From assembly GCA_013287375.1 (NCBI GenBank), contig JABDDX010000005.1, forward strand, positions 1 through 61,624: DNA of 61,624 nucleotides, read 5' to 3'. The DNA comes from Bacteroidota bacterium (GTDB lineage Bacteria > Bacteroidota > Bacteroidia > Sphingobacteriales > Sphingobacteriaceae). The position numbers and the translations under genes are program-made. Positions 8,376-17,183 of this stretch are shown here, one piece after another. Below the pieces are notes generated by a model. The model was not told the origin of the DNA and did no database searches. It was given only the letters and a program-made list of their open reading frames with translations. How positions within the stretch are numbered: the first letter of the stretch is position 1; each line of letters opens with the position of its first letter.

Positions 8376-9164
8376 TTAGTTGATGTTTATTTCCCCGCTC
8401 AAATAAGTAACCGCTTTACCGCTCATTAAAACCCTGTTGCCCTTTAACTCGCACCAAAGTTCACCTTTGCGTGCTGAAATTTGGTAGGCGTGTAATTTAT
8501 CTTTACCCAGTTTTTTTGCCCAGTAAGGTATCAAATTACAATGCGCCGACCCTGTAACCGGATCTTCAGGAACACCGGCACCCGGTGCGAAAAATCTCGA
8601 AACAAAGTCAACATTCTTACCCGGTGCGGTAACAATTACACCAACGGTATCCATTTTTGATAAAGCGAAAAAGTCCGGCGATATATCTTTAATATCATCT
8701 TCAGATTCATAAACGACGAAATAATCCCTCGACCTTAATATTTCCACAGGCTGTTTATCGCTCAATGCATTTAATAAACCCACGGGTGTCTCAATAGGTA
8801 TCGGTGGCCGCGATGGGAAATCCATAGTGTATTTATCGCCATCTTTTTTAACGTGTAAGGTACCCGCTTTTACGGTTTCAAAATGAATTTCATCCTCGCT
8901 ATAAGCAAGTTCTGTAAATAATATATGTGCCGTTGCAAGGGTAGCATGCCCGCAAAGGTCAATCTCATATTCCGGTGTAAACCATCTCAATTTATAACCG
9001 TTTTCTGTCTTTACGAAAAAAGCAGTTTCGGCCAGGTTGTTTTCAATGGCGATCTTTTGCATTACCTCATCAGGCAGCCATTCCGTTAGCGGACAGACAG
9101 CAGCCGGGTTGCCGCCAAAAAGTTTGCTGGTAAATGCATCAGCCTGAAATATGGGGATCGTCAT
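8376..9164 (-). CDS. PhzF-family isomerase
   Basis: 262 residues, typical for PhzF/YddE-like proteins (diaminopimelate-epimerase fold, two similar halves). Hallmarks: the N-terminus IPIFQADAFTSKLFGGNPAA, the catalytic Glu in NNLAETAFF (about residue 46), DLCGHATLA in the first half and the mirrored GVPEDPVTGSAHC near residue 205. In phenazine producers PhzF isomerises DHHA, but no other phenazine gene is nearby, so a general isomerase role on an unknown small molecule is more likely. It is a single minus-strand gene, convergent with the oxidoreductase at 7511. Confidence 0.9.
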   Translation of the reverse strand: MTIPIFQADAFTSKLFGGNPAAVCPLTEWLPDEVMQKIAIENNLAETAFFVKTENGYKLRWFTPEYEIDLCGHATLATAHILFTELAYSEDEIHFETVKAGTLHVKKDGDKYTMDFPSRPPIPIETPVGLLNALSDKQPVEILRSRDYFVVYESEDDIKDISPDFFALSKMDTVGVIVTAPGKNVDFVSRFFAPGAGVPEDPVTGSAHCNLIPYWAKKLGKDKLHAYQISARKGELWCELKGNRVLMSGKAVTYLSGEININ

Positions 9165-9205
9165 GATTTGTATGATTTGATAGGCTAATATAGTGTTATA
9201 GAGCC

Positions 9206-9297
9206 AAGAATCAAGAGCCAGGAATCAAGATTTGAAGAAAAATTTAACTAAAAATAAAAAGAGCCAAGACAAACAAATGTCTTGGCTCTTGATTCTT
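9206..9297. repeat. Word-like low-complexity inverted repeat overlapping a terminator
   Basis: AAGAATCAAGAGCCA (9206-9220) is perfectly complementary to TGGCTCTTGATTCTT (9283-9297). The left side is built from repeats of GAGCCAAGAATCAA-type words (9201-9230). The right arm overlaps the terminator stem at 9278-9290, so the two structures are mutually exclusive. Confidence 0.7.
9259..9290 (-). terminator. Terminator downstream of the M1 aminopeptidase
   Basis: Perfect 13-bp stem AAGAGCCAAGACA (9259-9271) / TGTCTTGGCTCTT (9278-9290) with a 6-nt loop. On the minus strand the stem is followed by a T-rich tail (A-rich 9241-9260 on plus). It lies 26 bp past the stop of the gene ending at 9317. Confidence 0.75.
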
Positions 9298-9316
9298 AAC
9301 TTTCGGTTCTAAAAAC

Positions 9317-11284
9317 CTACTTGCCGTTATAAACGTTATTGCTCAAATCCGAATCAGGTAATTCATGATTTGGATCAAGCACCATGTGTGTAATGGCAGA
9401 GGTTGATGGATATTTAAACTTCCAAACACCGCCACGCTGCCAAATATTTACCGGCATGTGTAATGTTTCCACAGTACCGTTAGCTTGCGTTATTTTTAGT
9501 TCCACAGGCATAGCCAATTTATCCTTATTTACCAAAGTGATAATGGAGCCTTTGGTAGGATCATTGTCAAGGTAGGTTACCGATTGTATAGCCTGGTCAA
9601 GTTTCGAGGTAGTGAAGAACCATGGTTTAAAGAACCAGTTCAGGTCTTCGCCAGCTGCATCATTCATCGCCCTAAAAAAGTCATAAGGCAATGGGTGTTT
9701 AAATGCCCAGTGTTTAATATACTCACGGAAAGCATAATCAAATCTTTCAGGCCCTAATACATCGTTACGTAGCATCACCAAACCCAAAGCCGTTTTTGAA
9801 TAGTATTGACCATAATCATTAAGGCCGATAGCTTCCGGAGGCGTCATCAAAGGATCGGTACTGCGGCGGTACTGGCGTAGTATTCTCTGCGCTATTTTGG
9901 CGGTGTCCTTATACTCACCGTTGTTAAAATGATCAGTAGCGTAGATATTGATAAAGGTGTTAAAGCCTTCGTCCATCCACATGTATTTGCGCTCGTTGGT
10001 ACCAACAATCATCGGGAACCAGTTATGGCCGATTTCGTGGGTAATATCGCCCCAAAGTTGTTTGTCTTTCAAGTTGCTTAAGCAAAAAATGATACCCGGA
10101 TATTCCATACCCAAAGCAACACCCGAAACGCTTGTGGCTGAATTCCATGGATATTCAAAATAAGCATCTGAATAAATCTCCATGCTATTTTTCAAATATT
10201 CGGTAGAACGGCTCCATGAATCATTACCAGAGCTCTCAATTGGGTAAGCCGACATAGCAATACCCTTACGTCCCGAAGGGAAATTAACTTTCGCTGCGTC
10301 CCAAATAAACGCGGTTGAAGCAGCCCATGATATATCGCGGCTGTTTTCCATTTTAAAGTGCCAGGTTAAGTTGCCTTTCTGCGGATGCGTTGCAGGCTGG
10401 TCAACTTCATCAGGTTTAATCAACATCACAGTTTTGTCGCTGTTACGTGCTTCGGCTAACCTGCTTTGTTGTGTTGCGGTTAGTACCTGCGCCCCATTTT
10501 GTAAATCACCTGATCCAACAACCGTCATGTTTGCAGGAGCGGTAATGTAGTAATCAAAATCACCATAATCACAGTAGAATTCACCTAAACCCATGTAAGG
10601 TAAGGTGTTCCATCCTTCAACGTCGTCATAAACACACATGCGTGGGTACCATTGGGCAATTTCGTAAACCCAACCTTGTTTAAATTGCTTGCGGCCCATA
10701 CGATCGGCGCCATAATAAGGGATGGAGAAGTTATAGTTTACTTTAACGCTGATCTTATCGCCTTTAGCGCCAAGTGGCGTATTTAAACGTACTTGCATAC
10801 GTGCATCGGTAATTACCGGGGTAACTTTATAAGTTTGACCTTTGTAGGTAACCGTTACCGATTCAATATGATAACCACCGCGACTAAAGCCGCGTACATC
10901 AAAGCGGTCGCCGCTTATTGGGGTTACTGCCGCGCCACGTGAATCCGGTTTAAATAAGTTTTGATCAAGCTGGAACCATAAATAGTCCAGTTTATCAGGG
11001 CTATTGTTGGTGTAGTCAACAGTTACATCACCGGTAATGGTGGTATCCTGCCTGCCTTCATCTAAAGTAGCATGAATTAAGTAGTTAGCACGGTTTTGCC
11101 AGTAGTTTTGACCGGGCTGTCCGCTTGCCGACCGGGTATCACCGGTTGTGGTTGGCCAAACAATCGGACCGAACACATCGTTGTGGTCGTATTTGATGGA
11201 ATCGGGAGTAGTTTGTGCTGATGCGCTTGCGGCCATTAAGAGTAAGGCACACGCACCAAACAAGTGTTTGAGTTTAGTTTGCAT
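9317..11284 (-). CDS. Exported M1-family zinc aminopeptidase
   Basis: 655 residues. A Sec signal peptide ([19 protein letters not shown]) predicts export to the periplasm or surface. An N-terminal beta-sandwich is followed by a thermolysin-like domain with HEIGHNWFP (about residue 418; HExxH zinc ligands) and, 18 residues on, the third ligand Glu in [10 protein letters not shown], the gluzincin M1 pattern. GMEYPGIIF upstream corresponds to the substrate-binding GxMEN-type loop. Typical exported M1 members of Bacteroidota trim N-terminal residues from peptides outside the cytoplasm. It is a single gene with its own terminator at 9259-9290. Confidence 0.92.
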   Translation of the reverse strand: MQTKLKHLFGACALLLMAASASAQTTPDSIKYDHNDVFGPIVWPTTTGDTRSASGQPGQNYWQNRANYLIHATLDEGRQDTTITGDVTVDYTNNSPDKLDYLWFQLDQNLFKPDSRGAAVTPISGDRFDVRGFSRGGYHIESVTVTYKGQTYKVTPVITDARMQVRLNTPLGAKGDKISVKVNYNFSIPYYGADRMGRKQFKQGWVYEIAQWYPRMCVYDDVEGWNTLPYMGLGEFYCDYGDFDYYITAPANMTVVGSGDLQNGAQVLTATQQSRLAEARNSDKTVMLIKPDEVDQPATHPQKGNLTWHFKMENSRDISWAASTAFIWDAAKVNFPSGRKGIAMSAYPIESSGNDSWSRSTEYLKNSMEIYSDAYFEYPWNSATSVSGVALGMEYPGIIFCLSNLKDKQLWGDITHEIGHNWFPMIVGTNERKYMWMDEGFNTFINIYATDHFNNGEYKDTAKIAQRILRQYRRSTDPLMTPPEAIGLNDYGQYYSKTALGLVMLRNDVLGPERFDYAFREYIKHWAFKHPLPYDFFRAMNDAAGEDLNWFFKPWFFTTSKLDQAIQSVTYLDNDPTKGSIITLVNKDKLAMPVELKITQANGTVETLHMPVNIWQRGGVWKFKYPSTSAITHMVLDPNHELPDSDLSNNVYNGK

Positions 11285-11402
11285 ATAGTCAATTAAAGCT
11301 GCAAATTAATTAAAATATCTTTTTAATAAAGTATTTGTTTTAAGGTTGATACAAAAGGATATCAGGCTTATAATAATTTTTAATTTTTGAAGATGATTTT
11401 TG

Positions 11403-11410
11403 TATTTTTG
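11403..11410 (+). promoter_or_regulatory. Putative -7 box (TATTTTTG) before the antitoxin-like gene
   Basis: Matches the Bacteroidota TAnnTTTG -7 element and ends only 5 nt before the ATG at 11416. Transcription would start at or very near the start codon. No well-spaced -33 TTTG is evident. Confidence 0.4.
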
Positions 11411-11415
11411 AATAT

Positions 11416-11625
11416 ATGGAATCAATCCTGGTACATCCTGAAAATCCAGAGCAACTAAAAACTGTTAAGGCTGTTTTGAGGGCTTTAAAAGTGCAATTTG
11501 AGATTGTGCCGGAGAAATTACCAGCCCATGTTTTAGCAGGTATACAAGTAGGTATTGAACAAGCTAAAAACGGACAAACGATTTCTCTTCAGGAGTTTAA
11601 AGAGAAGCATCTTTTGAAAAAATAA
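11416..11625 (+). CDS. Small antitoxin-like protein (DUF2683-type), no toxin partner
   Basis: 69 residues, charged and probably helical: MESILVHPENPEQLKTVKAV at the start and a Lys-rich end FKEKHLLKK. In Bacteroidota similar short proteins usually sit just upstream of RelE/ParE-type toxins and are annotated as DUF2683-type antitoxins. Here the next 158 bp hold only hairpin repeats and then an unrelated thioredoxin-like gene, so no toxin is encoded alongside. It may be an orphan antitoxin left after toxin loss, or an independent small regulator. The assignment rests on general resemblance. Confidence 0.6.
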   Translation: MESILVHPENPEQLKTVKAVLRALKVQFEIVPEKLPAHVLAGIQVGIEQAKNGQTISLQEFKEKHLLKK

Positions 11626-11632
11626 ACACCTT

Positions 11633-11679
11633 GCGCTCGTTTGCAACGAGTGCTTATAATGGGTTAGCGATTGCATCGC
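11633..11679. repeat. Tandem short hairpins with TTGCA/TGC loops
   Basis: Stem GCGCTCGT / ACGAGTGC (11633-11640, 11646-11653, one G-T pair) with loop TTGCA, then GCGAT / ATCGC (11667-11671, 11675-11679) with loop TGC. It is the third example in the window of two neighbouring hairpins with related centres. A single TTGCAA-centred palindrome occurs at 31950-31961. Confidence 0.65.
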
Positions 11680-11783
11680 AATAGGCATTACAAATACTCG
11701 TCACAAACCAAAACTTTTACTATTTACAATTGCTTTTATTTAAACGGCTTAATTATTGCATTTTAGCTGCCAATAAATAATAT

Positions 11784-13799
11784 ATGAATCATCTCGCCAA
11801 TTCTACCTCGCCATATTTATTGCAGCATGCCAATAACCCGGTAAACTGGTACCCCTGGGGCACGAAAGCACTGCAAAAAGCTAAGGACGAAAACAAACTG
11901 ATCATCGTTAGCATCGGCTACTCTGCCTGCCATTGGTGCCATGTAATGGAGCACGAAAGCTTTGAGGATGAAAGCGTAGCCGCCGTAATGAACCAGTATT
12001 TTGTTTGTATTAAGGTAGATAGGGAAGAACGGCCTGACATAGATCAGATCTACATGAGTGCCGTACAATTAATGAGCGGCAGGGGAGGTTGGCCGTTAAA
12101 CTGTATCTGCCTGCCCGATCAACGCCCAATCTATGGAGGTACCTATTTCCGCAAGAATGACTGGGCTTCATTACTATTTAACCTGGCCGATTTTTACAAA
12201 CAAAAGCCTGTTGAAGCTGAAGAATACGCGGTAAAACTAACAGAAGGCATCCAAAACTTTGAAACTATTGGTGTTGTTAAGGAGCAACCTCAATATTCGC
12301 AGGATGATTTAAAAATAATTGTAGAAAACTGGAAAAAATATTTTGATTCCGAAGAAGGGGGGATGGGTTCAGCACCTAAATTTCCGATGCCCAACAACTG
12401 GCAATTTCTGATGCGTTACGGCTATTTAACAAATGATGCCAATATCGCCCAAAGTGTTAGCCTAACTTTAAAAAAGATGGCTTTTGGTGGGATATACGAT
12501 CACATTGGCGGCGGCTTCGCCCGATATTCAGTTGATGGCCGCTGGCATGTACCACATTTTGAAAAAATGTTATATGATAATGCCCAGTTGATCAGCCTGT
12601 ATTCTGAAGCTTATACCTGGAAAAGTTCGCAACTATATAAACAGGTTGTTGATGAGATCATCAATTTCTCTATGCGTGAACTTTCATCACCCGATGGCGG
12701 TTTCTATAGCGCGTTGGATGCCGATAGCGAAGGCGTAGAAGGTAAATTCTACACTTTCACCAAAGCCGAAATTGAAACCATTTTAGGCGATGATGCCGAA
12801 CTTTTCTGCATCTACTACCACATAACCGGGGACGGCAACTGGGAAGAGGAACAAACCAATGTACTCTTCAGGCAGGAGAAAGATCTGCAATTAGCTAACA
12901 AACTGGGCTTGCCACTGGAATCGATGATGGAAAAGATTGAAGATGGGCGTAAAAAAGTCTTCTATGCCCGTAGTCAGCGCATACGCCCCGGTTTGGATAA
13001 TAAAATATTAGCATCATGGAATGGATTAATGCTTAAAGGCCTGTGCGATGCTTATCGCTCATTTACTGAGCACGATTACCTTGACATGGCCCTACGAAAT
13101 GCCGATTTCATTGTGAATTATATGGTGAACGAAGAAGGCCGTCTGTCGCGTACTTACAAAGGTGTGGATAATGACTCGATAGCTTTTCTGGATGATTATG
13201 GCAACGTAGCCGATGGTTTAATCGCCTTATACGAGGTTACTTTTGATGAACGCTGGCTGGAACATGCCCACGGTCTTGTCGATTATGCCATAGCGCATTT
13301 TTATGACCCGGCAAGCGGAATCTTTTATTTTACTGGGGATAGCAACGAGCAACTGATCGCCCGGAAATCCGAAATTATGGATGGCGTAATTCCATCATCA
13401 AACTCCGTAATGGCTCGCAACCTTAAAAAAATAGGTTTGTTGTTTGATAATGAGGAGTATCATCAAATTTCGGCGCAGTTATTACGCAATGTAATGCCTC
13501 ACATCGCCAGGTATGGGTCATCCTACTCAAATTGGTGTATGTTATTGCTTGATGAAGTATTTGGCACCTACGAAGTTGCCATCACCGGCGAAAATTATGA
13601 TGCCTTACGCATCGAAATTGAAAATAAATACATTCCTAATAAAATAATATTGGGAGGTAAAAAAGGAAGTTTACCTTTGTTGCAGGAAAAATTCACCAGT
13701 GAGACACAAATATTTATCTGTAAGGATAAAACCTGTAGCCTGCCCGTTTACAATTCCATTGACGCTGTAAAACAAATTAATTCCAAAATACTTTTATAA
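11784..13799 (+). CDS. Thioredoxin-domain protein of the YyaL/SPATA20 (DUF255) family
   Basis: 671 residues, the usual family length. The N-terminal DUF255 thioredoxin-like domain starts [20 protein letters not shown] and contains the CxxC motif in [16 protein letters not shown] (about residues 48-62). The C-terminal two thirds are an alpha/alpha-barrel resembling N-acylglucosamine epimerase-type folds, with the conserved segments [20 protein letters not shown] and [10 protein letters not shown]. The function is not established: redox or sugar-related roles have been suggested. The SlyD-like isomerase starts 15 bp downstream on the same strand, so the two are probably co-transcribed and may share a protein-folding theme. 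Confidence 0.9.
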   Translation: MNHLANSTSPYLLQHANNPVNWYPWGTKALQKAKDENKLIIVSIGYSACHWCHVMEHESFEDESVAAVMNQYFVCIKVDREERPDIDQIYMSAVQLMSGRGGWPLNCICLPDQRPIYGGTYFRKNDWASLLFNLADFYKQKPVEAEEYAVKLTEGIQNFETIGVVKEQPQYSQDDLKIIVENWKKYFDSEEGGMGSAPKFPMPNNWQFLMRYGYLTNDANIAQSVSLTLKKMAFGGIYDHIGGGFARYSVDGRWHVPHFEKMLYDNAQLISLYSEAYTWKSSQLYKQVVDEIINFSMRELSSPDGGFYSALDADSEGVEGKFYTFTKAEIETILGDDAELFCIYYHITGDGNWEEEQTNVLFRQEKDLQLANKLGLPLESMMEKIEDGRKKVFYARSQRIRPGLDNKILASWNGLMLKGLCDAYRSFTEHDYLDMALRNADFIVNYMVNEEGRLSRTYKGVDNDSIAFLDDYGNVADGLIALYEVTFDERWLEHAHGLVDYAIAHFYDPASGIFYFTGDSNEQLIARKSEIMDGVIPSSNSVMARNLKKIGLLFDNEEYHQISAQLLRNVMPHIARYGSSYSNWCMLLLDEVFGTYEVAITGENYDALRIEIENKYIPNKIILGGKKGSLPLLQEKFTSETQIFICKDKTCSLPVYNSIDAVKQINSKILL

Positions 13800-13814
13800 G
13801 AAATAGAATTCAGA

Positions 13815-14312
13815 ATGAAAATTGAACCACAACACGTAGTCTCATTAACTTACGATTTGTATGTTGATCAGAATGGCACAGAAACATTAGTTGAGAGCGC
13901 TACACAGGAGCAGCCTCTAACCTTTTTATACGGAGCAGGCCAGATGCTGCCTAAGTTCGAAGAAAATTTAAGCACTTTGTCAACCGGTGATAACTATGAT
14001 TTTCACTTGTCGGCACAAGATGCATATGGAGAATATGACGATGAAGCGGTAGCTAATCTTCCAAAAGAAATGTTTAACGGTACTGACGTGCCTGAAATTG
14101 GCAGCATTTTGCCTTTACAGGATAACAATGGAAATCGTTTCCAGGGGCAGGTTGTTTCTGTTGCTGAAGATGCGGTAATTGTTGATCTTAACCACCCAAT
14201 GGCAGGTCAGGAATTACATTTCAAAGGAAATATCCTTAATGTTCGCCCTGCAACACCCGAAGAATTGTCACATGGCCACGCGCATGGCGCCGATGGTCAT
14301 CACGCTCACTAA
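13815..14312 (+). CDS. SlyD-like FKBP-type peptidyl-prolyl cis-trans isomerase
   Basis: 165 residues with the SlyD layout: an FKBP half (VSLTYDLYVDQNG, PLTFLYGAGQMLPKFEENL), the inserted chaperone flap (DAYGEYDDEAVANLPKEMF) and the closing FKBP strand (DLNHPMAGQELHFKG). It ends in a His-rich tail HGHAHGADGHHAH able to bind Ni2+ or Zn2+. Family members combine prolyl isomerase and chaperone activity in the cytoplasm. It lies 15 bp after the YyaL-type gene, in the same operon, and ends at a bidirectional terminator (14320-14369). Confidence 0.92.
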   Translation: MKIEPQHVVSLTYDLYVDQNGTETLVESATQEQPLTFLYGAGQMLPKFEENLSTLSTGDNYDFHLSAQDAYGEYDDEAVANLPKEMFNGTDVPEIGSILPLQDNNGNRFQGQVVSVAEDAVIVDLNHPMAGQELHFKGNILNVRPATPEELSHGHAHGADGHHAH

Positions 14313-14319
14313 TATTGAA

Positions 14320-14369
14320 TAATTATGATTTAGAACGGGCATATATAGTCTCGTTCTAAATCATAATTA
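14320..14369. terminator. Bidirectional terminator between slyD-like and convergent gene
   Basis: Perfect 18-bp stem TAATTATGATTTAGAACG (14320-14337) / 14352-14369 with a 14-nt loop. The right arm includes the TAA stop (14367-14369) of the minus-strand gene, so both convergent transcripts pass through it. Confidence 0.75.
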
Positions 14370-15059
14370 GTCAATATCCAATTCCCCGTCATCGGTTATC
14401 CTGCACCTCACAAATATCCGGCAAAGTACCGGTTTGTAGTTTATCGTAGCAGGCACAAAAAGCCTGTCATCCTCATCAATTAAATCAGTGCTAAAAGTGG
14501 TTATACGTTCATCAACCGGCGATTTAATATGCACCTTAAAATCAGCCAACCTGCCACCCGGGCTAACCAATATTTCCAAAATAGCGGTAAACTGAGTCAA
14601 GTCGGTCTCCATATAATCGTCAGACAGCCGGAACAATTTTAAATAAGGAATATAGCCGTAATAAATGCCACCAGCTTTCATCGGCTTAGTTACCCTGTCC
14701 GTGTCCGTGATTTTATTATCAAAACCATACCTGATATGCATGGCGCTAAGGCTGTCATCAGCCATTTCCCACGTTATACTATTCCGTTCATAATTGAAAT
14801 TTTGTACTAAACGGCCATATTTATCGTAGAAATGCCAGGCGCCAATCCTTTTATTATCAGCATAATTCCCGCTTGCCAGCGCAATCTGGCGGCGATATAT
14901 CGCCTGATATAGGCCCTGTTTTATTTCCTTGTTGCTTTTCAATACCAAAAATTGCTCAGTAACCGATTGGGTGAGACTGTTTTTCCTCATTACCGAACCC
15001 TGAGCTACGGCATGGTTTACAAAAAAATATATGGCAATAAGCAGTATTACTTTCTTCAA
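14367..15059 (-). CDS. Exported hypothetical protein with MORN-like motif
   Basis: 230 residues. The start is TTG at 15059, giving MKKVILLIAIYFFVNHAVAQ, a good Sec signal; no ATG fits. Residues 70-90 contain GAWHFYDKYGRLVQNFNY, like the G-x-W-x-F-Y-D repeat of MORN/YwqK-type proteins. The C-terminal part (ILEILVSPGGRLADFKV ... PATINYKPVLCRIFV) resembles the TonB-C-like fold found in many Bacteroidota energy-transducer-like proteins, but this is a weak match. The function is unknown. It is convergent with the slyD-like gene. Confidence 0.75.
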   Translation of the reverse strand: MKKVILLIAIYFFVNHAVAQGSVMRKNSLTQSVTEQFLVLKSNKEIKQGLYQAIYRRQIALASGNYADNKRIGAWHFYDKYGRLVQNFNYERNSITWEMADDSLSAMHIRYGFDNKITDTDRVTKPMKAGGIYYGYIPYLKLFRLSDDYMETDLTQFTAILEILVSPGGRLADFKVHIKSPVDERITTFSTDLIDEDDRLFVPATINYKPVLCRIFVRCRITDDGELDID

Positions 15060-15586
15060 GGTAGTATTAAATAATATTATTGGTAACAGCTATTATGCTA
15101 ATCAGTTTGGGTTCGCAATAATACGATACATAATTTAAAAAAATAAATACATTATCAATAACTCAGCGAAATCGCTTTTAAGAATTTTAGATACTTTTAA
15201 GTAGTTAAGTCTCCAAAATATAAGCACAGGCCTTTTGCAATACAGGAGCAAGATACGGTAGCGTTTTAAAGCGATGCATTTATCTCTCTTTTTAACTAAC
15301 TATTACCAAGTAATTACGTATAACACTATAATTGTTTTATCTGATACACTTTTGTTAAACATTAACCGTTTAATAAGTAAACGCTAACCAAGTGTATCCT
15401 GTAATTCAGGCAATAGTACCATGTGGTACTATCTATGTTAGATAAAATATTTCTTATTAAAAACAAATCCGGTAGTTTATAAACTGTATGCCTTGAGGCT
15501 CTAAGAATTATTCTTAGTTTCATTATATTATACATACCTTTCATTCACTGTCCCTAACTAAATAAACTATAATTAATTTTTGTGCT
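15060..15586. other. Long divergent regulatory region before the desaturase
   Basis: This is 527 bp of AT-rich DNA without a believable gene. It contains two palindromes that look like operator sites: AGTACCA/TGGTACT (15415-15430) and CTAAGAAT/ATTCTTAG (15501-15517, one central base). It also contains a -7-like AATTTTTG (15575-15582) just before the desaturase ATG. Confidence 0.5.
15501..15517. promoter_or_regulatory. Palindromic candidate operator upstream of the desaturase
   Basis: CTAAGAAT and ATTCTTAG are perfect 8-bp arms around a single T, 70 bp before the desaturase start. The length and symmetry suit a dimeric repressor. There is no linked regulator gene, so the assignment is speculative. 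Confidence 0.35.
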
Positions 15587-16678
15587 ATGGCCTTCTTAGA
15601 GAGTGTGTTGGAGCCACCATCGTATGGATGGATGGACAAATTTGGTAAGCTTTCAAAGCCTAAACCAGGTGAAATTTTCAAAGAGTTCTTTTCCCGTTTA
15701 AATGTATTTAAAAATAAAAAAAACTGGCTTTCGTTCATGAGCTGGTTTATGGTATGCTGCCTGGCACCATTCCTTTTTGTATTCATATTTAAATACTTCT
15801 CCATCAAATTATTAATTGTTGCCTTTGTATATAGTATGATTGTAATGGGTACGCATGGTACCATTTGGTTACATCGTTACTGTACACATGGGGCTTATAC
15901 ATTCAAAAATAATTTTTGGCGATTTTTTACTCAAAACCTTACTTTAAAAATTATTCCGGAAGAAATCTACGCGGTATCGCACCACGTACACCACGCGCTT
16001 TCTGATCAACCCGGCGATCCTTATAATGCCCAGGGCGGTTTTTTATACTGTTTTTTGGCAGATGTAAATCATCAGCCTATATCACGCAGCCTGTCCGAAA
16101 AAGACTATGACAAATGCGTTAATTTAATGCGCCATACAGGTGTTAAAACAAACTCCTATACAAAGTATAATAAGTGGGGTACATTGGCAGCGCCAGTTCG
16201 CACCATTACCGCGGTATTACTTAACTGGGCGTTTTGGTTTGCTGCATTTTACTTAATAGGTGGTTTTGGCCTGGTATGCGCCATATTTGGTGCAGCTGGT
16301 TTTTGGGCCGTAGGTGTGCGTACGTATAACTATGAAGGCCATGGCAAGGGTGAAGACAAACGTCGTGATGGTGTTGATCATAATCGCGAGGATATGTCTA
16401 TCAATCAAATATGGCCAGGCTATGTTGCCGGCGAATGGCATAATAATCATCATTTGTATCCAAAAAGCGCACGCTCTGGCTTTAAGCCATACCAGCTTGA
16501 TTTGGCCTGGTGTTATATAAAACTATTGAGCATGTTAGGCGCAGTAAGTAGTTACCGCGATTCTAAAAAAGATTTTAAACTGGCTTATTGTCAAAAACCT
16601 GTTAAAGTAGCGGTATTGGTTAATAATGTAGTACCTGCGGCTTACATACAAGAACCTGAGGAGGCTTTTATTAATTAA
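15587..16678 (+). CDS. Membrane fatty-acid (acyl-CoA/acyl) desaturase
   Basis: 363 residues with the three histidine clusters of membrane diiron desaturases: HRYCTHGAY (HxxxxH, about residue 88), SHHVHHALSD (HxxHH, about 126) and GEWHNNHHLYPKSA (HNxHH, about 285). Hydrophobic segments (residues 45-90 and 205-250) anchor it in the inner membrane. The arrangement matches delta-9-type acyl-CoA desaturases (OLE1/DesC class); no cytochrome b5 domain is fused, so electrons must come from separate ferredoxin or flavoprotein partners. It probably adjusts membrane fluidity. The ATG at 15587 lies 4 nt after a -7-like AATTTTTG, and 527 bp of upstream DNA holds two palindromes that may be operators. Confidence 0.92.
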   Translation: MAFLESVLEPPSYGWMDKFGKLSKPKPGEIFKEFFSRLNVFKNKKNWLSFMSWFMVCCLAPFLFVFIFKYFSIKLLIVAFVYSMIVMGTHGTIWLHRYCTHGAYTFKNNFWRFFTQNLTLKIIPEEIYAVSHHVHHALSDQPGDPYNAQGGFLYCFLADVNHQPISRSLSEKDYDKCVNLMRHTGVKTNSYTKYNKWGTLAAPVRTITAVLLNWAFWFAAFYLIGGFGLVCAIFGAAGFWAVGVRTYNYEGHGKGEDKRRDGVDHNREDMSINQIWPGYVAGEWHNNHHLYPKSARSGFKPYQLDLAWCYIKLLSMLGAVSSYRDSKKDFKLAYCQKPVKVAVLVNNVVPAAYIQEPEEAFIN

Positions 16679-16738
16679 ACTTCAGTGGCTAAAACTTTTA
16701 TAGTGCTCACTAGTTGTAAGGTTTATAAAACTCAACCA

Positions 16739-16930
16739 ATGAAAAAACTAATTTTATCAATCTTGATGGTTTTAGCCATAGGCTTCTCATCATTCGCACA
16801 ACAACACAGGGTAGAAAAGAGAACTGTTAAGGTGAAGCACACCAGTACTTTTGGTCAAAAAGTACATAACACTTTTCACAAAAAGAAACATTACAACGGT
16901 TACAAAGTAAAAACTAAGGTTAGAAGATAG
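16739..16930 (+). CDS. Small basic secreted peptide
   Basis: 63 residues. The start at 16739 gives MKKLILSILMVLAIGFSSFA, a clear signal peptide; an upstream in-frame GTG at 16685 would bury it. The mature part of about 43 residues is strongly basic (repeated KVKH, HKKKHYNGYKVKTKVRR) with no cysteines. It lies 60 bp after the desaturase stop and ends at a terminator (16948-16982). The function is unknown; candidates are a cell-envelope cationic peptide or a cationic matrix peptide. Confidence 0.7.
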   Translation: MKKLILSILMVLAIGFSSFAQQHRVEKRTVKVKHTSTFGQKVHNTFHKKKHYNGYKVKTKVRR

Positions 16931-16947
16931 TAACCTGATTAAGAAAT

Positions 16948-16982
16948 AAAAAGGGAGATGCAATTTGTATCTCCCTTTTTTG
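16948..16982 (+). terminator. Terminator after the small basic peptide gene
   Basis: Stem AAAAGGGAGAT ... ATCTCCCTTTT followed by TTTGTT on the plus strand, about 20 bp beyond the stop codon. It probably ends the desaturase-peptide transcript. Confidence 0.7.
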
Positions 16983-16991
16983 TTAAACAAA

Positions 16992-17035
16992 GCGTCATTG
17001 CGAACGAAGCGTGGCAATCCCCGATTTACAGGGCA
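16992..17035 (+). repeat. REP-like repeat family B, half copy
   Basis: CGTCATTGCGAACGAAGC and GTGGCAATCCCCGA form the left half of the TCATTGCGA/TCGCAATGA-type element seen at 25648-25729. No complementary right arm follows. Confidence 0.6.
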
Positions 17036-17183
17036 AACTCAAATTTTACCGCCATTTACGTTTGTTTATGTATTTAAGCTGTAATTCTATTTAAAAAGCA
17101 AATCTTTCGCTAAAAAAACACTACCTTTTTGTGTAAGGATTAATTACCTTAGCTTACCATTTAACCATTACACTACCTATATT

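Noticed and set aside
8376..9164. Phenazine biosynthesis cluster
   Set aside because: Only the PhzF-like isomerase is present; no other phz gene is nearby.
11416..11783. Complete toxin-antitoxin pair
   Set aside because: No second gene fits between 11626 and 11783.
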